Part shown: piece after piece, positions 34,704 through 45,426 of the stretch
Numbering within the stretch: position 1 is the first letter of the stretch
How the letters are laid out: every line of letters starts with the position of its first letter
Assembly: GCF_000213175.1 (NCBI RefSeq)
Contig: NW_009799103.1
Span: 3,372,816 to 3,436,815, forward strand
Direction: 5' to 3'
Length of the DNA: 64,000 nt
DNA from: Neurospora tetrasperma FGSC 2508
Lineage: Eukaryota; Ascomycota; Sordariomycetes; Sordariales; Sordariaceae
The notes under the pieces: generated by a model
Database searches by the model: none
What the model saw: only the letters and a program-made list of their open reading frames with translations
What the model was told of the DNA's origin: nothing
Program-made: the position numbers and the translations under genes

Positions 34704-35411
34704 TCACTCATGGTGTCGGCTTCCACTCGCTTGCTTTGTTGCCTCCTCCGCTAACTCCTTCTCCAGCTGTTCTACCTCGGCTATCAACATCTCTCGTTGC
34801 TCAGTGAGGGCTTTGATGCGCACTTTGGCCATCTCCAGCAAACTAGCCTTGTTGATACTCCGTCCCCTTTGGCGTTTCTTGACTTGAGTTGGTGAAAAGC
34901 TGGAGTCCCGCGCAGTGTTTCTGTGGCTCTCATTGTAGTCTTCCTCGGGGTTCTGCTGTGACAAGAGCGCCTCCAGATTCTCAAACTGCTCGTTGAGTTT
35001 ATTTCGATATCGTTTCCCAATGCTGTTGTGACGCTCTTTGACACTGACGTCTTCCTCAGCTTTATGTTCCTTTTTGTTAGGCCCAGGCTGCTCCGGCTCT
35101 TCCGGGCGCGGTGTCTCGCCAGTCGGCTCGTTCAAAAAGTCTTCGAACCTGATTGGCGACAGTCCTGTTATGGTCGAGGTGTTTTGGAAAGCGGTGAACT
35201 GAAAGTCTCCGCTGGAGGTGCCACTGGTAAATGGAGGAGGTACAGGGTCGGTCTTGGCTGTCTTGGCATTGATGTAGTGATGCTGGCCTTGGTGTTGATA
35301 CTCCACGGAGTAAGATCCGGTGTCTTCGGCGACACGACGTCGTTTGGTTGCGTGTGAGTCAGGGTCCATTTTTGGGTTGGGTATGAAGCTGATGTGTCCA
35401 TGAACTAGCAT
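34704..35411 (-). CDS. bHLH transcription factor, SREBP-like basic region
   Basis: Single exon, 235 residues from ATG 35411; ATG 35369 (MDPDSHA) would give 221. The bHLH domain spans about residues 124-205: basic region ERHNSIGKRYRNKLN, helix 1 EQFENLEALL, a long loop of about 30 residues, and helix 2 SINKASLLEMAKVRIKAL, followed by a leucine-zipper-like heptad (LIAEVEQLEKELAEE). The Tyr in KRYR is the SREBP hallmark that broadens DNA binding, while the usual Glu of HNxxEKRYR is Gly here. There is a basic KRRR nuclear signal near the N-terminus. No membrane helices are present, so it is not a membrane-tethered SREBP. Targets unknown. Confidence 0.88.
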   Translation of the reverse strand: MLVHGHISFIPNPKMDPDSHATKRRRVAEDTGSYSVEYQHQGQHHYINAKTAKTDPVPPPFTSGTSSGDFQFTAFQNTSTITGLSPIRFEDFLNEPTGETPRPEEPEQPGPNKKEHKAEEDVSVKERHNSIGKRYRNKLNEQFENLEALLSQQNPEEDYNESHRNTARDSSFSPTQVKKRQRGRSINKASLLEMAKVRIKALTEQREMLIAEVEQLEKELAEEATKQASGSRHHE

Positions 35412-35941
35412 GCTTCATTCTGCCGGGAGGTGAGGCTCTTTTCATATTTACTTTTTCTCATCCTGCCCTTAAGGTTTCTCACTGAAATAACTCAATCCTC
35501 CACATGAGATATCTATCACGAGCTGTCACATCGTGGAGGAAAAAAAACCTCCGTGGGGGGGCCTCTGGCCGATATCATGAACTTTCCCTCCCCCCCTGGT
35601 TCCCCGGGGAGCCGGTGAGCGTGCCGTCCCGAATGTCGGTTTCCGTTTTTAATCCCTGCTGAGAGCGACGATCAATACACACATTCTCTCTAAATCCGAT
35701 TGCCGGATATTGCATGACGTCGGAATGGTGCCTGAAATCAGCTGATTGTCCAGCAATCTGTCAATAGTTTCTTGGACTTATAAGCTCTAGCCCCCCGTCC
35801 TCATAGCAATTGTCTCATTTCAAACTCCGCGGGTGACATTCATCTTCCGTGTCTCTCTCTCAACCATCACTGGCTAACCACAACTCTATAGCACCGTACC
35901 CATCGATATACGTCGCAAAGTCATCGAGAGATCATCGCGAC
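35412..35941. other. Intergenic
   Basis: No gene seen. Promoter of the bHLH gene and 3' region of the methyltransferase gene. Confidence 0.6.
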
Positions 35942-37029
35942 TCACGCGCCGTTTTTGTACGGCAACCGCATGCGGAAGCTGAGAATTGCCGGGAGTTGCG
36001 TGTAATTTCGGCTTGACTCGACCCTGCCCTCCTCCCTGTCATCTTCCGAGAATGCCGGTTCCTCCATGGCATCCATGACGAGACCGGCCTGGAAGAAGAT
36101 GGTGAAGAGCTCATTCATTGGGCGGTGAAAGTAGAGCTGCGTTTGGTTAGCTCGCTCGCTCGTTCGCTCGCTGGCTGGCGATACTCCGGTCTCATCTCGG
36201 TCCCATCAAACGGTTTGGGCATGTCAACAAAAAACGGAACTCACCTGTCGCTTCGATTGTCCAGGAATGGCAATGCCCTTATAAGGTGGAATGTGGAGGT
36301 AGTTCTTGATGACTTTGGTCCTGACGACTTCGAGGTCACCGGTCTCACCGTCGTACCGGAGATCGACATTGCGAGATGCTCCGGAGGTCATGAATACGGG
36401 ATGAAGAAGGGTTGCGACGAAGCTGGATGGGAAGGTTATCAGTCAATGCCACTGGTTTCAGTCTCCCGAGATGAGGTCGACATACACTCCATTCGGCTTC
36501 AAGAGCTTCGGAAGTGCCTGGACGAGTGGCTCGAGCGTGGAAACATCCATGATGGCCATGTTCATGAGGACGATATCGAACATGTTCTCGCCCTGTTGGC
36601 CGCCCAGGAGCGATATCAGCGATCGGCCGCGGAAGCTTCCCAAGATTGGAAACATACAGTGGCAGCGATGAAGTCGTCAAAACCCTCTGTCTGTGTGACA
36701 TCCAACTTGGTGAAGTCAACACTGTCACTCCGCTCTTCTCCCTTCATCCAGTTCTTGGCAATCTGGACCATGTTCTCGCTTCCGTCAGTGGCGGTCACTT
36801 TCGCTCCGTGCTTCGCCAACCATCGAGCGCAAATTCCGTTCCCTGTCGCAAGATCAAGCGCCCGACAGGACTCTTTTCCGAGATGATCCCCGAGCAATCG
36901 ACGGAGTGACGGTTCTTGCAGCTTCTTCCAGTAGATGTTGCCATCTTTTCCAATGGACTTGTCCCAGTAGCTCGCAATGGTTTCCCAAGTGTCGAGAGGC
37001 ACGTCGTTCAACTGCTTTACCGAGGCCAT
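35942..37029 (-). CDS. Class I SAM-dependent methyltransferase
   Basis: Four exons, 37029-36658, 36592-36486, 36422-36245 and 36136-35942, giving 283 residues. Motif I is ALDLATGNGICARWL at residues 57-71, motif II acidic TATDGS follows, and motif IV is FDIVLMNMAIMD just after the first intron. KLLKPNGVFVATLLHP, typical post-motif III of UbiE/type-11 enzymes, is only restored by splicing intron 2 at a GTATGT donor. YFHRPMNELFTIFFQAGLVMDAMEEPAF closes the domain. The substrate is unknown. An upstream in-frame ATG at 37116 would add 29 residues; the ATG 37029 start is preferred because family members begin shortly before the DTWE..A.YWD segment. Confidence 0.88.
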
Positions 37030-37498
37030 GGTGAGTTGGGAGAGTGTTCTGACTACGCGTTCGAGGAGCGAAAGGCGTGAAAGATTCGGCTCGCACACAC
37101 CGAAGGCCTGTTGCACATTCCTCGGCGCTTTATTTACGCGAAGTTGTCGTCTCCAACCCCCAGCTCAACCTCGGCGAGCTGACTCACACACCGAGGCAAT
37201 GACACTTCTTGGCACACTGCCGCGCTGCACTAAATTACCAGAAGAGGAAGGCACCAAGGTCTAGGCAGATATGCGATACTCAAGACTAGTACCTACAAGG
37301 TTAAGGTACTACTGTCTAGAACTAATCCCTGAAAACAAGACAATTGAAACAACCAGTCTTCCCTTCTCCTTCAAATTATACACCAAACACACCTAGTTCT
37401 ACCCAAGAAAAACACCACAACATCACCACCACCTTCAATCACCAACCATAACCCACCGCCCTGCCCCCTTCCCTCCTCCACGCCCGTCCTCAGCCTAC
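37030..37498. other. Intergenic
   Basis: No gene. Right side is C/A-rich with poly-C/T stretches 3' of the secreted protein gene. Confidence 0.6.
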
Positions 37499-38185
37499 CT
37501 AATTCTCCTGCTGCTGCTGCTGCCGCACAACCATCCACCTAACCCTCACCCCGCCTTCCTCCTTCTTCTGCTCCCCCTCCACCCAACAATCCACCTCTCC
37601 CACAGCTCCCAGCCTCCCATGCCTCTGCTTCTGCAACCACGTCCCCAAATAAAACTTGAGCTCCTCTACCCCCCACTTGACCTGTTTTGTCACCTTTTTG
37701 CTGTTATTCTTCCCATCACCACCTTCGCCAACCTCCCCATCCTTAATCATCTTAAATGCACAACTCCCGTACTGGATCAGCGTAATTCCCTTTTCGAGAT
37801 CAGAAGTGTCAAACGTCCAGTACCCGCGGCGCTGGGTGTCGTTGATGATATCGAGAATGTGCGCGCAGTCCGAGGCAAGGGGGGCGGTGGAGAGGTCGTA
37901 TGAGAGTAGAGGTTGGGGTTGGTTGAGGGAGTCGTAGGGGCAGAAAGAGGCTTGGGCTTGGGCGATATCGAGGGAGGTGAAAGAGGTGGAGGTGAGGGAG
38001 TGGTTGAGTACCATATCGGAGGAGGAAGAGGAGTCGGAGGAGTTGGTTGAGTCGTCAATGGAAATATCGTTGGAGGTGGTGTCGCGGGAGAGATGGATGG
38101 AAACGGGGGAGATGATGGCTGCTGATATGGAGGAGGTGAGGCCGATGAGATAAGCGAGTTTTAGTGCTTGCGAAATGGAGTGCAT
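37499..38185 (-). CDS. Small secreted protein, Hce2/Ecp2-like pattern
   Basis: Single exon, 228 residues. A signal peptide (MHSISQALKLAYLIGLTSSISA) is followed by a Ser/Asp-rich spacer and a domain with four cysteines at 82, 107, 142 and 200. The pattern FC..., SDCAHILDIIND, RGYWTF, YGSCAF and EVDCW resembles the Hce2 domain of fungal Ecp2-type secreted proteins. Members of that family are extracellular and linked to host or microbe interactions; this copy's role is not known. The C-terminus ends in a five-glutamine run. Domain assignment is by spacing only and could be wrong. Confidence 0.6.
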   Translation of the reverse strand: MHSISQALKLAYLIGLTSSISAAIISPVSIHLSRDTTSNDISIDDSTNSSDSSSSSDMVLNHSLTSTSFTSLDIAQAQASFCPYDSLNQPQPLLSYDLSTAPLASDCAHILDIINDTQRRGYWTFDTSDLEKGITLIQYGSCAFKMIKDGEVGEGGDGKNNSKKVTKQVKWGVEELKFYLGTWLQKQRHGRLGAVGEVDCWVEGEQKKEEGGVRVRWMVVRQQQQQEN

Positions 38186-39027
38186 GATGAGCTATGGAAA
38201 GTAGAAATGTTGAAGTGGTTGCTGGTGTTGTCGTTGTTGTCTAAAAGTAGTGGTACCTGAGTTTGTAAGGTGAGAGAGGCAGCTAGTTGATCGGGTTTTG
38301 TACCCGACAAGGAGGTGGAATAATCAATTGAAGGATGGTTGGAAGTCGTCCAACACGAGACTACCTCTAGGTTATCACTTGCCAGTTTTATGAGAAGAAT
38401 ACCTACCCTTGATCTCAACCGTGCTTACCGCTTTCACTTTATTTTTGTTGTCGCTCGATGCATACGTAGATCTGTTCAAAGTAAACAATGAAAGGAGCCA
38501 GAATCCCGTCATCAGTTCGCGCCCCTGCCTGCCTCTGCACATGGCTTCTGGATATCGTACCCGTCAACCGCCTCCCTAAATGTGTCCTTGAAAACTACCC
38601 TTCTTTCAAGGAAACCATACAGGGATCTAAGTTGCGTGATGCCGTCGAAAGTTGGGCACAACGAATCACATTCAAGAGAGAGCTACTGGCATGTTGACGC
38701 AATTTACTTCCACGAGTGTAGGTATTGATGAGAATGTTTGTTGGATGCTGGCAGGAAGATGTTGAGGGCTGCATAAGTCTCGTAAAAACTGCTGGAAGCA
38801 TAATTGACATTGGCGTGCATCGTGTATAACGTGCTCCTACTTGCCTCCAGTCACAGAAAATACGTAACAGTAATGCATAAGTGGAAGCTTATGCTAGCAA
38901 TGCGCTGCCCAGTCTGTGAAACAGTCTGAAATTGTTTGCGTGCATAACACCTCGTTGGGGGAACCCCTTCTTCCCTTTCCCTTTTCCTTAAAATAGGTAC
39001 CGAGTCACTGGATCCCGGGCGCGCTTC
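38186..39027. other. Intergenic
   Basis: Nothing supported; only frames under 90 codons. Confidence 0.6.
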
Positions 39028-39640
39028 TTAGAAAGGACGGCACATGAAACTAGCAATCTTCTTGTCCATGTTGCCTCCACATTGGTGATTCGAATTAGTC
39101 GGGCTCACCGTCGTCAAATCGTCAATGGGAGAAGTGGCGTCATAGTGTCCGCAGTTGTCCAAGCTGAGATCCTGGCAGTTGGCGGTCCTAGGTGATTTCC
39201 GAGAATGTCTGTCAACCCCAAACGCTCACATCTAACCTTCCAAATCCTGATGACAAGAAGGAAAGAAAGAGACCATAAGAAAAACGTACAGGTAGTAAGT
39301 GCACCACGACCTCTCCAGAGGTTGAATCGAGGAGATCCCCTTGCGTGCGAGATAAGAATCGACAAGAACTAGGTACGTACAAAAGGGTGTTTGTTCATGT
39401 TAGTAATTGACTTGCGTAAGTGGAAGGATAGGAATCGGACGCACTGCACTGGTTGGGCTTCAGGCCATTGGCCGGGTTAGTAATGGTCTCGCAGTTCCCA
39501 GTGAAGTTGACGTCGGTGCAGAGCTTGGAACCCAGTAGACCATCGCGGGTCACGAGGTCATTGGCGCCCTTGACGGCCGAGGGAAGCGCGGCGGCGACCT
39601 TGAAGGCGGCCAAGGTGGTGAGAACAGAGATGAGCTGCAT
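39028..39640 (-). CDS. Secreted cysteine-rich protein (8 Cys)
   Basis: Three exons, 39640-39445, 39368-39290 and 39187-39028, giving 144 residues. The signal peptide is MQLISVLTTLAAFKVAAALP, then a VTRDG stretch like a processing site. Eight cysteines at 41, 50, 65, 88, 96, 104, 128 and 141 suggest four disulphides. The KLCTDVNFTGNCETI segment has the look of a beta/gamma-crystallin strand pair (aromatic, Gly, acidic). Both introns have consensus borders and the two-exon joins keep frame while bringing evenly spaced cysteines together, which supports the model. Probably an extracellular effector-like or wall-associated protein; not identified further. Confidence 0.72.
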
Positions 39641-41646
39641 GATGAATAGCTGGTGATGGGGACGAGTTGTAGCTGTGCGGTTGATGTGTGAAGGTGAGGT
39701 CTTGTTGTGAATTTAGTGCTGGAGATGGCTGTGTTGAAGGGAGCGAGAGGCGATTCAAGTCGATACTTGTGCCACTCTAATAAAACATTTTGCCAAAGGC
39801 CTTGAATGACCATTCCTTCCGTTGGATAGATGATCAATTGAACCGCCGTCTGCTTCATTGTTGGGTCCTATCGTCAAACGGGCTTGAGAAGCTTTTGTGT
39901 CCATTCTGCGAAAGATATCAGGGGATGGCCGAGCTGGAAACAAACGATATTTTCAGGCGGGTTTACTTTACAAAGTGCATCGCCCGTTGGGCGGTTTGAG
40001 CATCAGATGATTGAAACTCGGAGATTCCAGGATTGATGGGAACTTTCAGGTGTTGAGAGCCAGGAAACTATCCGCAAAAACCGGTGGCGTTTGCAAAACA
40101 AAATCTTTTTTGAAGGACGGTCCAACGTCCTTATTTCCCCATGAACCGTGGTTTATGTCCCATTTTTCCCACAATTCTTCGGTGGGTTTACCTGCCATGC
40201 CCGTCACCGTCATATTGACCACCCGCGGTTGATGGCCGGCCCGTTTCACAAGAGGCGGGATTTGTTCAGAGTCCTTTGGTCCCTGCCGTAATGCTAAAAC
40301 ATGATGCATCGAACACGATTGGTGAGCCGTGACATAGATGATACTATCGATATGAAAGAACGGGAAGAAATCCGATCATGATGTGACATGTGACTATTCG
40401 TAGGCCGATCGCGCAGCTGCTGACATTTTCATGGATGCATTTGCCAGCTACCGGCGTAGATCGTGACTGCAGGCCAACTCGATAGATTTTGGTGCCATAG
40501 GGGATGTCTAATATCTTGTCGAGCAAGGGGTTGACCTTCGAACCTGGCTTGACGCGCAGCAGTGGACGCCCATTGGGAAAAAAAAAAAACCCTTCGTCGC
40601 ATCCTGACGTATTCGATATTGCAGCGGGACATCGTCTGCCTTCTCCATCCTGCCTCTACCCATAAATGCATTCACTCTATCCCTCGATGAGTCCTCGAAT
40701 ATCGTGAGTGAGTCGAGGTTTGGCTGTCTTCTTAGCAGCAGTAGTTGTGCTGTAGTTTCGGAAAGCGACGTCAAGCGAGGAGGGAGCGACCAGGAGATGG
40801 ACACTTGTAGCTGACTGAGCGAATAGCGCGACGCTAATCAAGGCATGCGTGGCGGTCATGTCGACGCAGCTTTCGAGGCCTTTGCGACTGGAGATGGAGA
40901 TGGAGAGCGGGACGCTGCTGAGTGCGTACGGTCTCGATTCGGTGCCGGCCGTGGAGTTGAGAACTCAAGTTAAAGAAAGAATTAGGGCAGAGATTACCTC
41001 TAGCACGTTGGAAAACAAAACGCGCGGTCGTTGGTTGCTATGTGCGAGAATAATAGTTGAAAATTTGGCCAATTGAGATGATGGAATGGAAAGAAAAGGT
41101 GGACGAAGTTGCAGTTGGGACCGACAAGCATATCGATGTCCTGCAGACTGCCAAGCCCACATGATCCACTACAAACCTGTACGTGCCCGGGAAGAGGCCA
41201 TCACGACGATGGGCAACAAGAACGAGCTCAAGTCTTCTTGAGGAAATTACTCTAGGAAGGAAGGGCCAGTTCTGAACCGCCGCCCCCCCCCCCCCCCCCC
41301 CATTCTGGTGACTGCCTTCGCTACCCGTGCCTCGCCATTTTGCGTCCAACATCCTCTTCTCCAACTTCCACCTGACATTCCGGACCCCCAACAGTCAAGC
41401 TCATGTCGAGCACCCATCACGACGTCCAGCGTGGCGGCTTCCTTTTGCCCCGGATCCCGACTGTTTCTACATCCTGCCGACTTCCTGTCACCGGAAATCT
41501 ACCACCAAGCACGCAGGCTAAAGAAAGGCAGCAATAATATCTATTGCCACCTATGAGACTTCGGAATCCAATTCCGAGGAGTCATCAGCTTGCACATCCA
41601 CAGTCGACTATATCCACGCCTGAATCGTGATACCATCCAGCCCACT
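39641..41646. other. Intergenic, 2 kb
   Basis: No gene accepted. Small leftward frames at 40508-40804 and 40677-40859 have no support. Contains an A12 run near 40579 and the C19 run at 41283-41301. Confidence 0.55.
41283..41301. repeat. C19 homopolymer
   Basis: Nineteen consecutive C. Length is unreliable in assemblies and may mark a mis-join. Confidence 0.95.
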
Positions 41647-42779
41647 ATGCCGGCTGTCCTGTCCAGACCAGAAGACGTTAGCCCACTCCATTCGAGGTGC
41701 TGGCACCAAGGAGGTACAGGTAAGTTGCAACATACCCCGTAATTGATGATCATTGTGATGTACTGACATTCAACAAAGTCACGGCCAACGGTTGTGTATT
41801 GCCCATCATCACCTACGATCCAGAAGAGCAATATCGCACTACACATACTGTCATTGTCCTCCATGACCGACCCGGCTATAACGATATCTTTGAACTCTTT
41901 GCACGAGAGATTTTCAACAACAATGCCATGTTGACTGCCGTCTCTCGACGCAATAGCCTTCGCCGCCAGTTTCCAACTTTCAGATGGGTCTTTGCGGCTG
42001 GAGTTCAAGAAGCTCGTGCGATACTAGGTCACAGAAAAGAGATGCGACCCCGATGGGCTCGTGATACCCCACTACCCGATGTCATGTTTACCTGTCATCA
42101 CGTTTTTTCCCTTGTCGAGGCAGAAGAAGTTCAATATTCTGCAGAAGAGGTTCCCAATCCCAGGTCGCGCATCTTCTTGGTAGGATTTGGGAAAGGCTTC
42201 CACATCGCCTCGGCGTTATTCTTTGGTGAACCATTGTGGGGCCTAGGTGGCCTAATTGGCTTCGCCGGCTTTTGGCCCAATATGCGAGAGCTTATAGCAC
42301 TGGGTCGTGGGCCCGATTCGGCAGACAATGAAAGATGCCGCCAGTTTCTGAAGGATCTTCAGAGTTGTTATTTCGGGAGACAGTTATACCAAAGTCAAAG
42401 TACCGCCAGCGCTCAGACAAGCAGTCAAGATGATGCTACACGCCCGGGTTAGAAGCGCCCCGTGCCCGCAGGCTTCGAGGGTGGGCTCGTAGCAAAATTG
42501 AGAGAAACGCCCATCTTTCTGGCCCAAGACCCAAAAGTAGGGGCGGTGGAGGATCCCGTAATAAAGTGCGCCCTGCTGACGAGCGCAAGACTTTTGTCCG
42601 AGCTCGGCTTCAAACGAGTCCAGTGTCACTACTACTCTCAGGAAACAATGCATTCGGGAGATGCGCTTTGGTCCCAGATGCTCGCTGCTTTGGTGTCTTT
42701 CCTTCAAAGCCGGAGTCGTCCAATTTCTCAGCCTGCTCAGGTTGTAGGTAGCGTGGCCGGACGAGAGATCTTGAACTAG
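41647..42779 (+). pseudogene. Acyl-protein-thioesterase-like alpha/beta hydrolase, broken
   Basis: Exon 41647-41719 joins exon 41779 onward (phase 1). The frame reads a phospholipase/carboxylesterase fold: TVIVLHDRPG for the HGxGD oxyanion loop, RQFPTFRWVF, then LVGFGKGFHIASALFF, where the nucleophile elbow should be GFSQG. The catalytic Ser is Gly here. TAG at 42450-42452 stops translation after 248 residues, but the same frame continues to 42779 with the missing C-terminal part of the family: TPIFLAQDPKVG, EDPVIK in the Asp region and YYSQETMHSGD with the His. Loss of Ser plus the nonsense codon indicate a pseudogene or a retired pseudoenzyme. Confidence 0.7.
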
Positions 42780-43223
42780 TCGGCTGGCTGGTTGTGGCAA
42801 TTGGCGTGCGAAGCGACAAGAATATGATGATCTCGCGAGAACCGTATGGATTGGGTATGTTCAAGTTGTCTTACACAAATAGCGACAAAGTATCACACTA
42901 TCAGAGCAAGAAGCGAATTTGGCAGGAACATGGATTTTCATCAACGCCCAACGCAATCAGTCCAGAACGCCATGGCCCACAATCGTGCCAACGCCTTTTG
43001 ATTCTTTTTTTCCCATTCTATTTGTTCCTGTTTCTCTTCCTCGTAAATGCTAGACTTCGCAAGACTTCCCATCACCGACTTTTCCTTCCTGTGTGTTCCC
43101 TTCCTGAACTGCCATCACTCGCATCTCATTCGGTTAGCACTCCTGTCCACCATTATTTTCTTTTCAAGAAGGAAGTTCACCACTGACCTCAACCAGTCCC
43201 CTTGAGTTCACCAAGCACCCCGC
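42780..43223. other. Intergenic
   Basis: A 130-codon frame at 42794-43186 has no features. Nothing supported. Confidence 0.55.
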
Positions 43224-43958
43224 TTAGCGACTGCTGTAATACGACGAACTGCCACCTCCAGAATATCCAGAGCTACCGCCGCCACCACCAGAGTAGCTCG
43301 AAGACCCACGTCCCGAAGAAGAACCGCCGCCACCGGAGTAGCCAGAGCTACCACCACCGGAGTATCCAGAGCTACCACCACTGCCGCCGCCGCCGGACGA
43401 CGAGTAGTAAAACGGAGGCTCAGAGCCCGAATATCCGGACCGGCCATTAGAAGAAGTGTAGTAGGACCCGCCGCTACCACCAGAGGTCACGGTGTAAGAG
43501 GGCGTGTCGACAGCGTAACCCGCGGTCGGGATGTAGTCGGAGTAACCGCCACCGGCACTACCGCCACCAGACGAAGAGCCACCTCCCGAGGCAGAGGAGT
43601 AGCGGGAAGAGCCGCCACCTCCCGAAGTAGAAGAGTAGTAAGACGGAGGAGGAGCAGCATTGCCAGACGAGGAGGAGGAGTAGTAGGAAGGAGGCTCAGA
43701 GCCCGAGTATCCGGATTGGCCATTAGAAGAGGTGTAGTAGGATCCTCCGCTTCCGCCGCTGGTGACGGTGTAAGAGGGCGTGTCGACAGCGTAACCCGCG
43801 GTCGGGATGGAGTCGGAGTAGCCACTGCCGCCGCCCGAAGAAGAGCCACTGCCGCCGCCGCCCGAGGAAGAGCCACCGCCGCCCCCGGAAGAGGAGTAAG
43901 TGCCGCCGCCGGAAAAGGAGTAGCGGGAGGAGGAGGAGCGTCTGCCTGAGTAGGACAT
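43224..43958 (-). CDS. Gly/Ser/Tyr-rich low-complexity repeat protein
   Basis: Single exon, 244 residues, more than two thirds Gly, Ser and Tyr. There is no signal peptide or membrane helix. Two nearly identical 49-residue units (residues 47-95 and 139-187) share YSD.IPTAGYAVDTPSY, TVTSGGSGGSYYTSS and GYSGSEPP. Between and after them are Gly/Ser runs punctuated by single Tyr. Such composition is typical of phase-separating or structural proteins, but no function can be assigned. Antisense frames are also long because of the codon bias. It lies 1.5 kb left of the biosynthetic cluster and has no Kex2-type sites between the repeats, so it is unlikely to be its precursor. Confidence 0.7.
   Translation of the reverse strand: MSYSGRRSSSSRYSFSGGGTYSSSGGGGGSSSGGGGSGSSSGGGSGYSDSIPTAGYAVDTPSYTVTSGGSGGSYYTSSNGQSGYSGSEPPSYYSSSSSGNAAPPPSYYSSTSGGGGSSRYSSASGGGSSSGGGSAGGGYSDYIPTAGYAVDTPSYTVTSGGSGGSYYTSSNGRSGYSGSEPPFYYSSSGGGGSGGSSGYSGGGSSGYSGGGGSSSGRGSSSYSGGGGGSSGYSGGGSSSYYSSR
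43398..43820 (-). repeat. Two 147-base direct repeats inside the Gly/Ser/Tyr gene
   Basis: Units at 43674-43820 and 43398-43544, in frame, differing at a handful of bases and coding the 49-residue unit. Confidence 0.85.
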
Positions 43959-45426
43959 TTTAGTGACGTTCTTGGGGTTTGTGTTGTTGTTGTCGTTCTG
44001 GTCTTTGCTTGACCAGTTGTTTTCCAGTCTCGTTGTTGCGATGGTCTGGAGAGGAAGAATGGAGGGGCACTGAAAAGTAATCAGAGGGAGTTCTTTTATG
44101 GGTTCCTACGGGAGGGATAAACGAGGAATATTTTCACCGTTGCAGACAATTCACTGTACGGTCGCTCTTCACGGTCAAGGTTCGCCATGGTGGTGAACAG
44201 TGATGGTGTTGAGCATAACCTCTTCACTACGCTTGGGTATCAAGCTTGCGACTGCGGACCAAACGAATCAACCATTCACTATACTCTGATCATGGTGATG
44301 GATGGGATGGTGGTTGGTAGGACCTGTTCACTTGTTCACCGGCGAGTGTAATTGCCAATATAAACTGGCGACAAACGGGAAGAGTCTTAAGGTCCTCCAT
44401 CATCAAGGTTGACGGTTCGGAGTGAAGGGACCAGGAGAGTAAAGTCTCACCCGGCAGAATATACCTAGGTAATTTTGCACGATGTCCTCGAGGCGTTGTG
44501 TCCGATCGCACGTCGTCGTTCATCGCTCTCTAGCAGAGGTTCTCCCATGGAGAACCAGGTTAAAAGTCGGACACAGCCATCCAACACCTCGATGATGAAC
44601 AAGAGAACGAACACCTACATGTCTTATGGACATAATCCAGGTGAACAGGAGGAGATTCAATGACCAGGTTGATGTTGAGTCGGTGATATACTTACCGGCA
44701 CGGGCCCCAACTTGTCAGGGGAAATGGAAGGATCCATGTCTCATTGATTGGGGCCATAAAGGTCAGCATGTTGCAACGAATTCCAATTGATCTTCATCTC
44801 TACGATCCGAATGACCGTTCAGCGAAAATTAGGTATTGACTGCCTTGTCAGGATACCAAAGAGATTAGAGGTAACCAATGCTTCCGCTACCTTCAATTTA
44901 CTACATCTATCAACGTCCTGGGACTCCTCTGCGGAATGCGATGGTGCACCACCGTATATGCGTCGTGGTGAGGATGAGGTTACATGTAAGTACCTATCTC
45001 TATGATCTTTCTTTTTCGGGGCAGTTCTGGGCTTAGCTGCCTACATAGTAGACTCAACATGACCTTGGTCCCTTACCTCATCGATACCTAGGTAGGTATT
45101 TCCTTGAAACAGATCCAGCCATGCTGACAGGAGTTAACAAATGGAAGCTTCTCCAACTTGAAGGAAGCTCGGATGTCCAAAAATTCGGGACATCACTCTA
45201 CTTTATCAACAAATCACCATCGAGCAAACAAAGGAGGAGACTCAATTTAGGGTGTCTGGATTGGCGCCGCTTCCACCAAATCAGCGTAACAATGATCCTC
45301 AGATACAGATATCACGATTATCCCTCGATGAGTGGATTACTTCAACGACGAACTACCTATACAACCATTTGATTAGACCTCAACACACCCACCTATCCCA
45401 ATAGTTTACATCCCATCGGCGGCAGG
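43959..45426. other. Intergenic, left border of the biosynthetic cluster
   Basis: No gene accepted (frames all under 85 codons). No exact TTTGGCGC element; one TTGGCGCC at 45261-45268. Confidence 0.6.

Noticed and set aside
40677-40859. 60-codon leftward frame with a hydrophobic start
   Set aside because: Too short, no cysteines or homologous feature, no leader or intron support.
42384-42800. 138-codon minus-strand frame
   Set aside because: Overlaps the C-terminal continuation of the hydrolase, which shows family motifs on the plus strand.
43224-43958. Gly/Ser/Tyr repeat protein as the cluster's precursor
   Set aside because: No signal peptide, no Lys-Arg sites between repeats, 1.5 kb outside the cluster and without the TTTGGCGC element.
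44100-45426. Short frames left of UstYa 1 as hidden cluster genes
   Set aside because: All under 85 codons, no signal peptide or motif, no exact TTTGGCGC.
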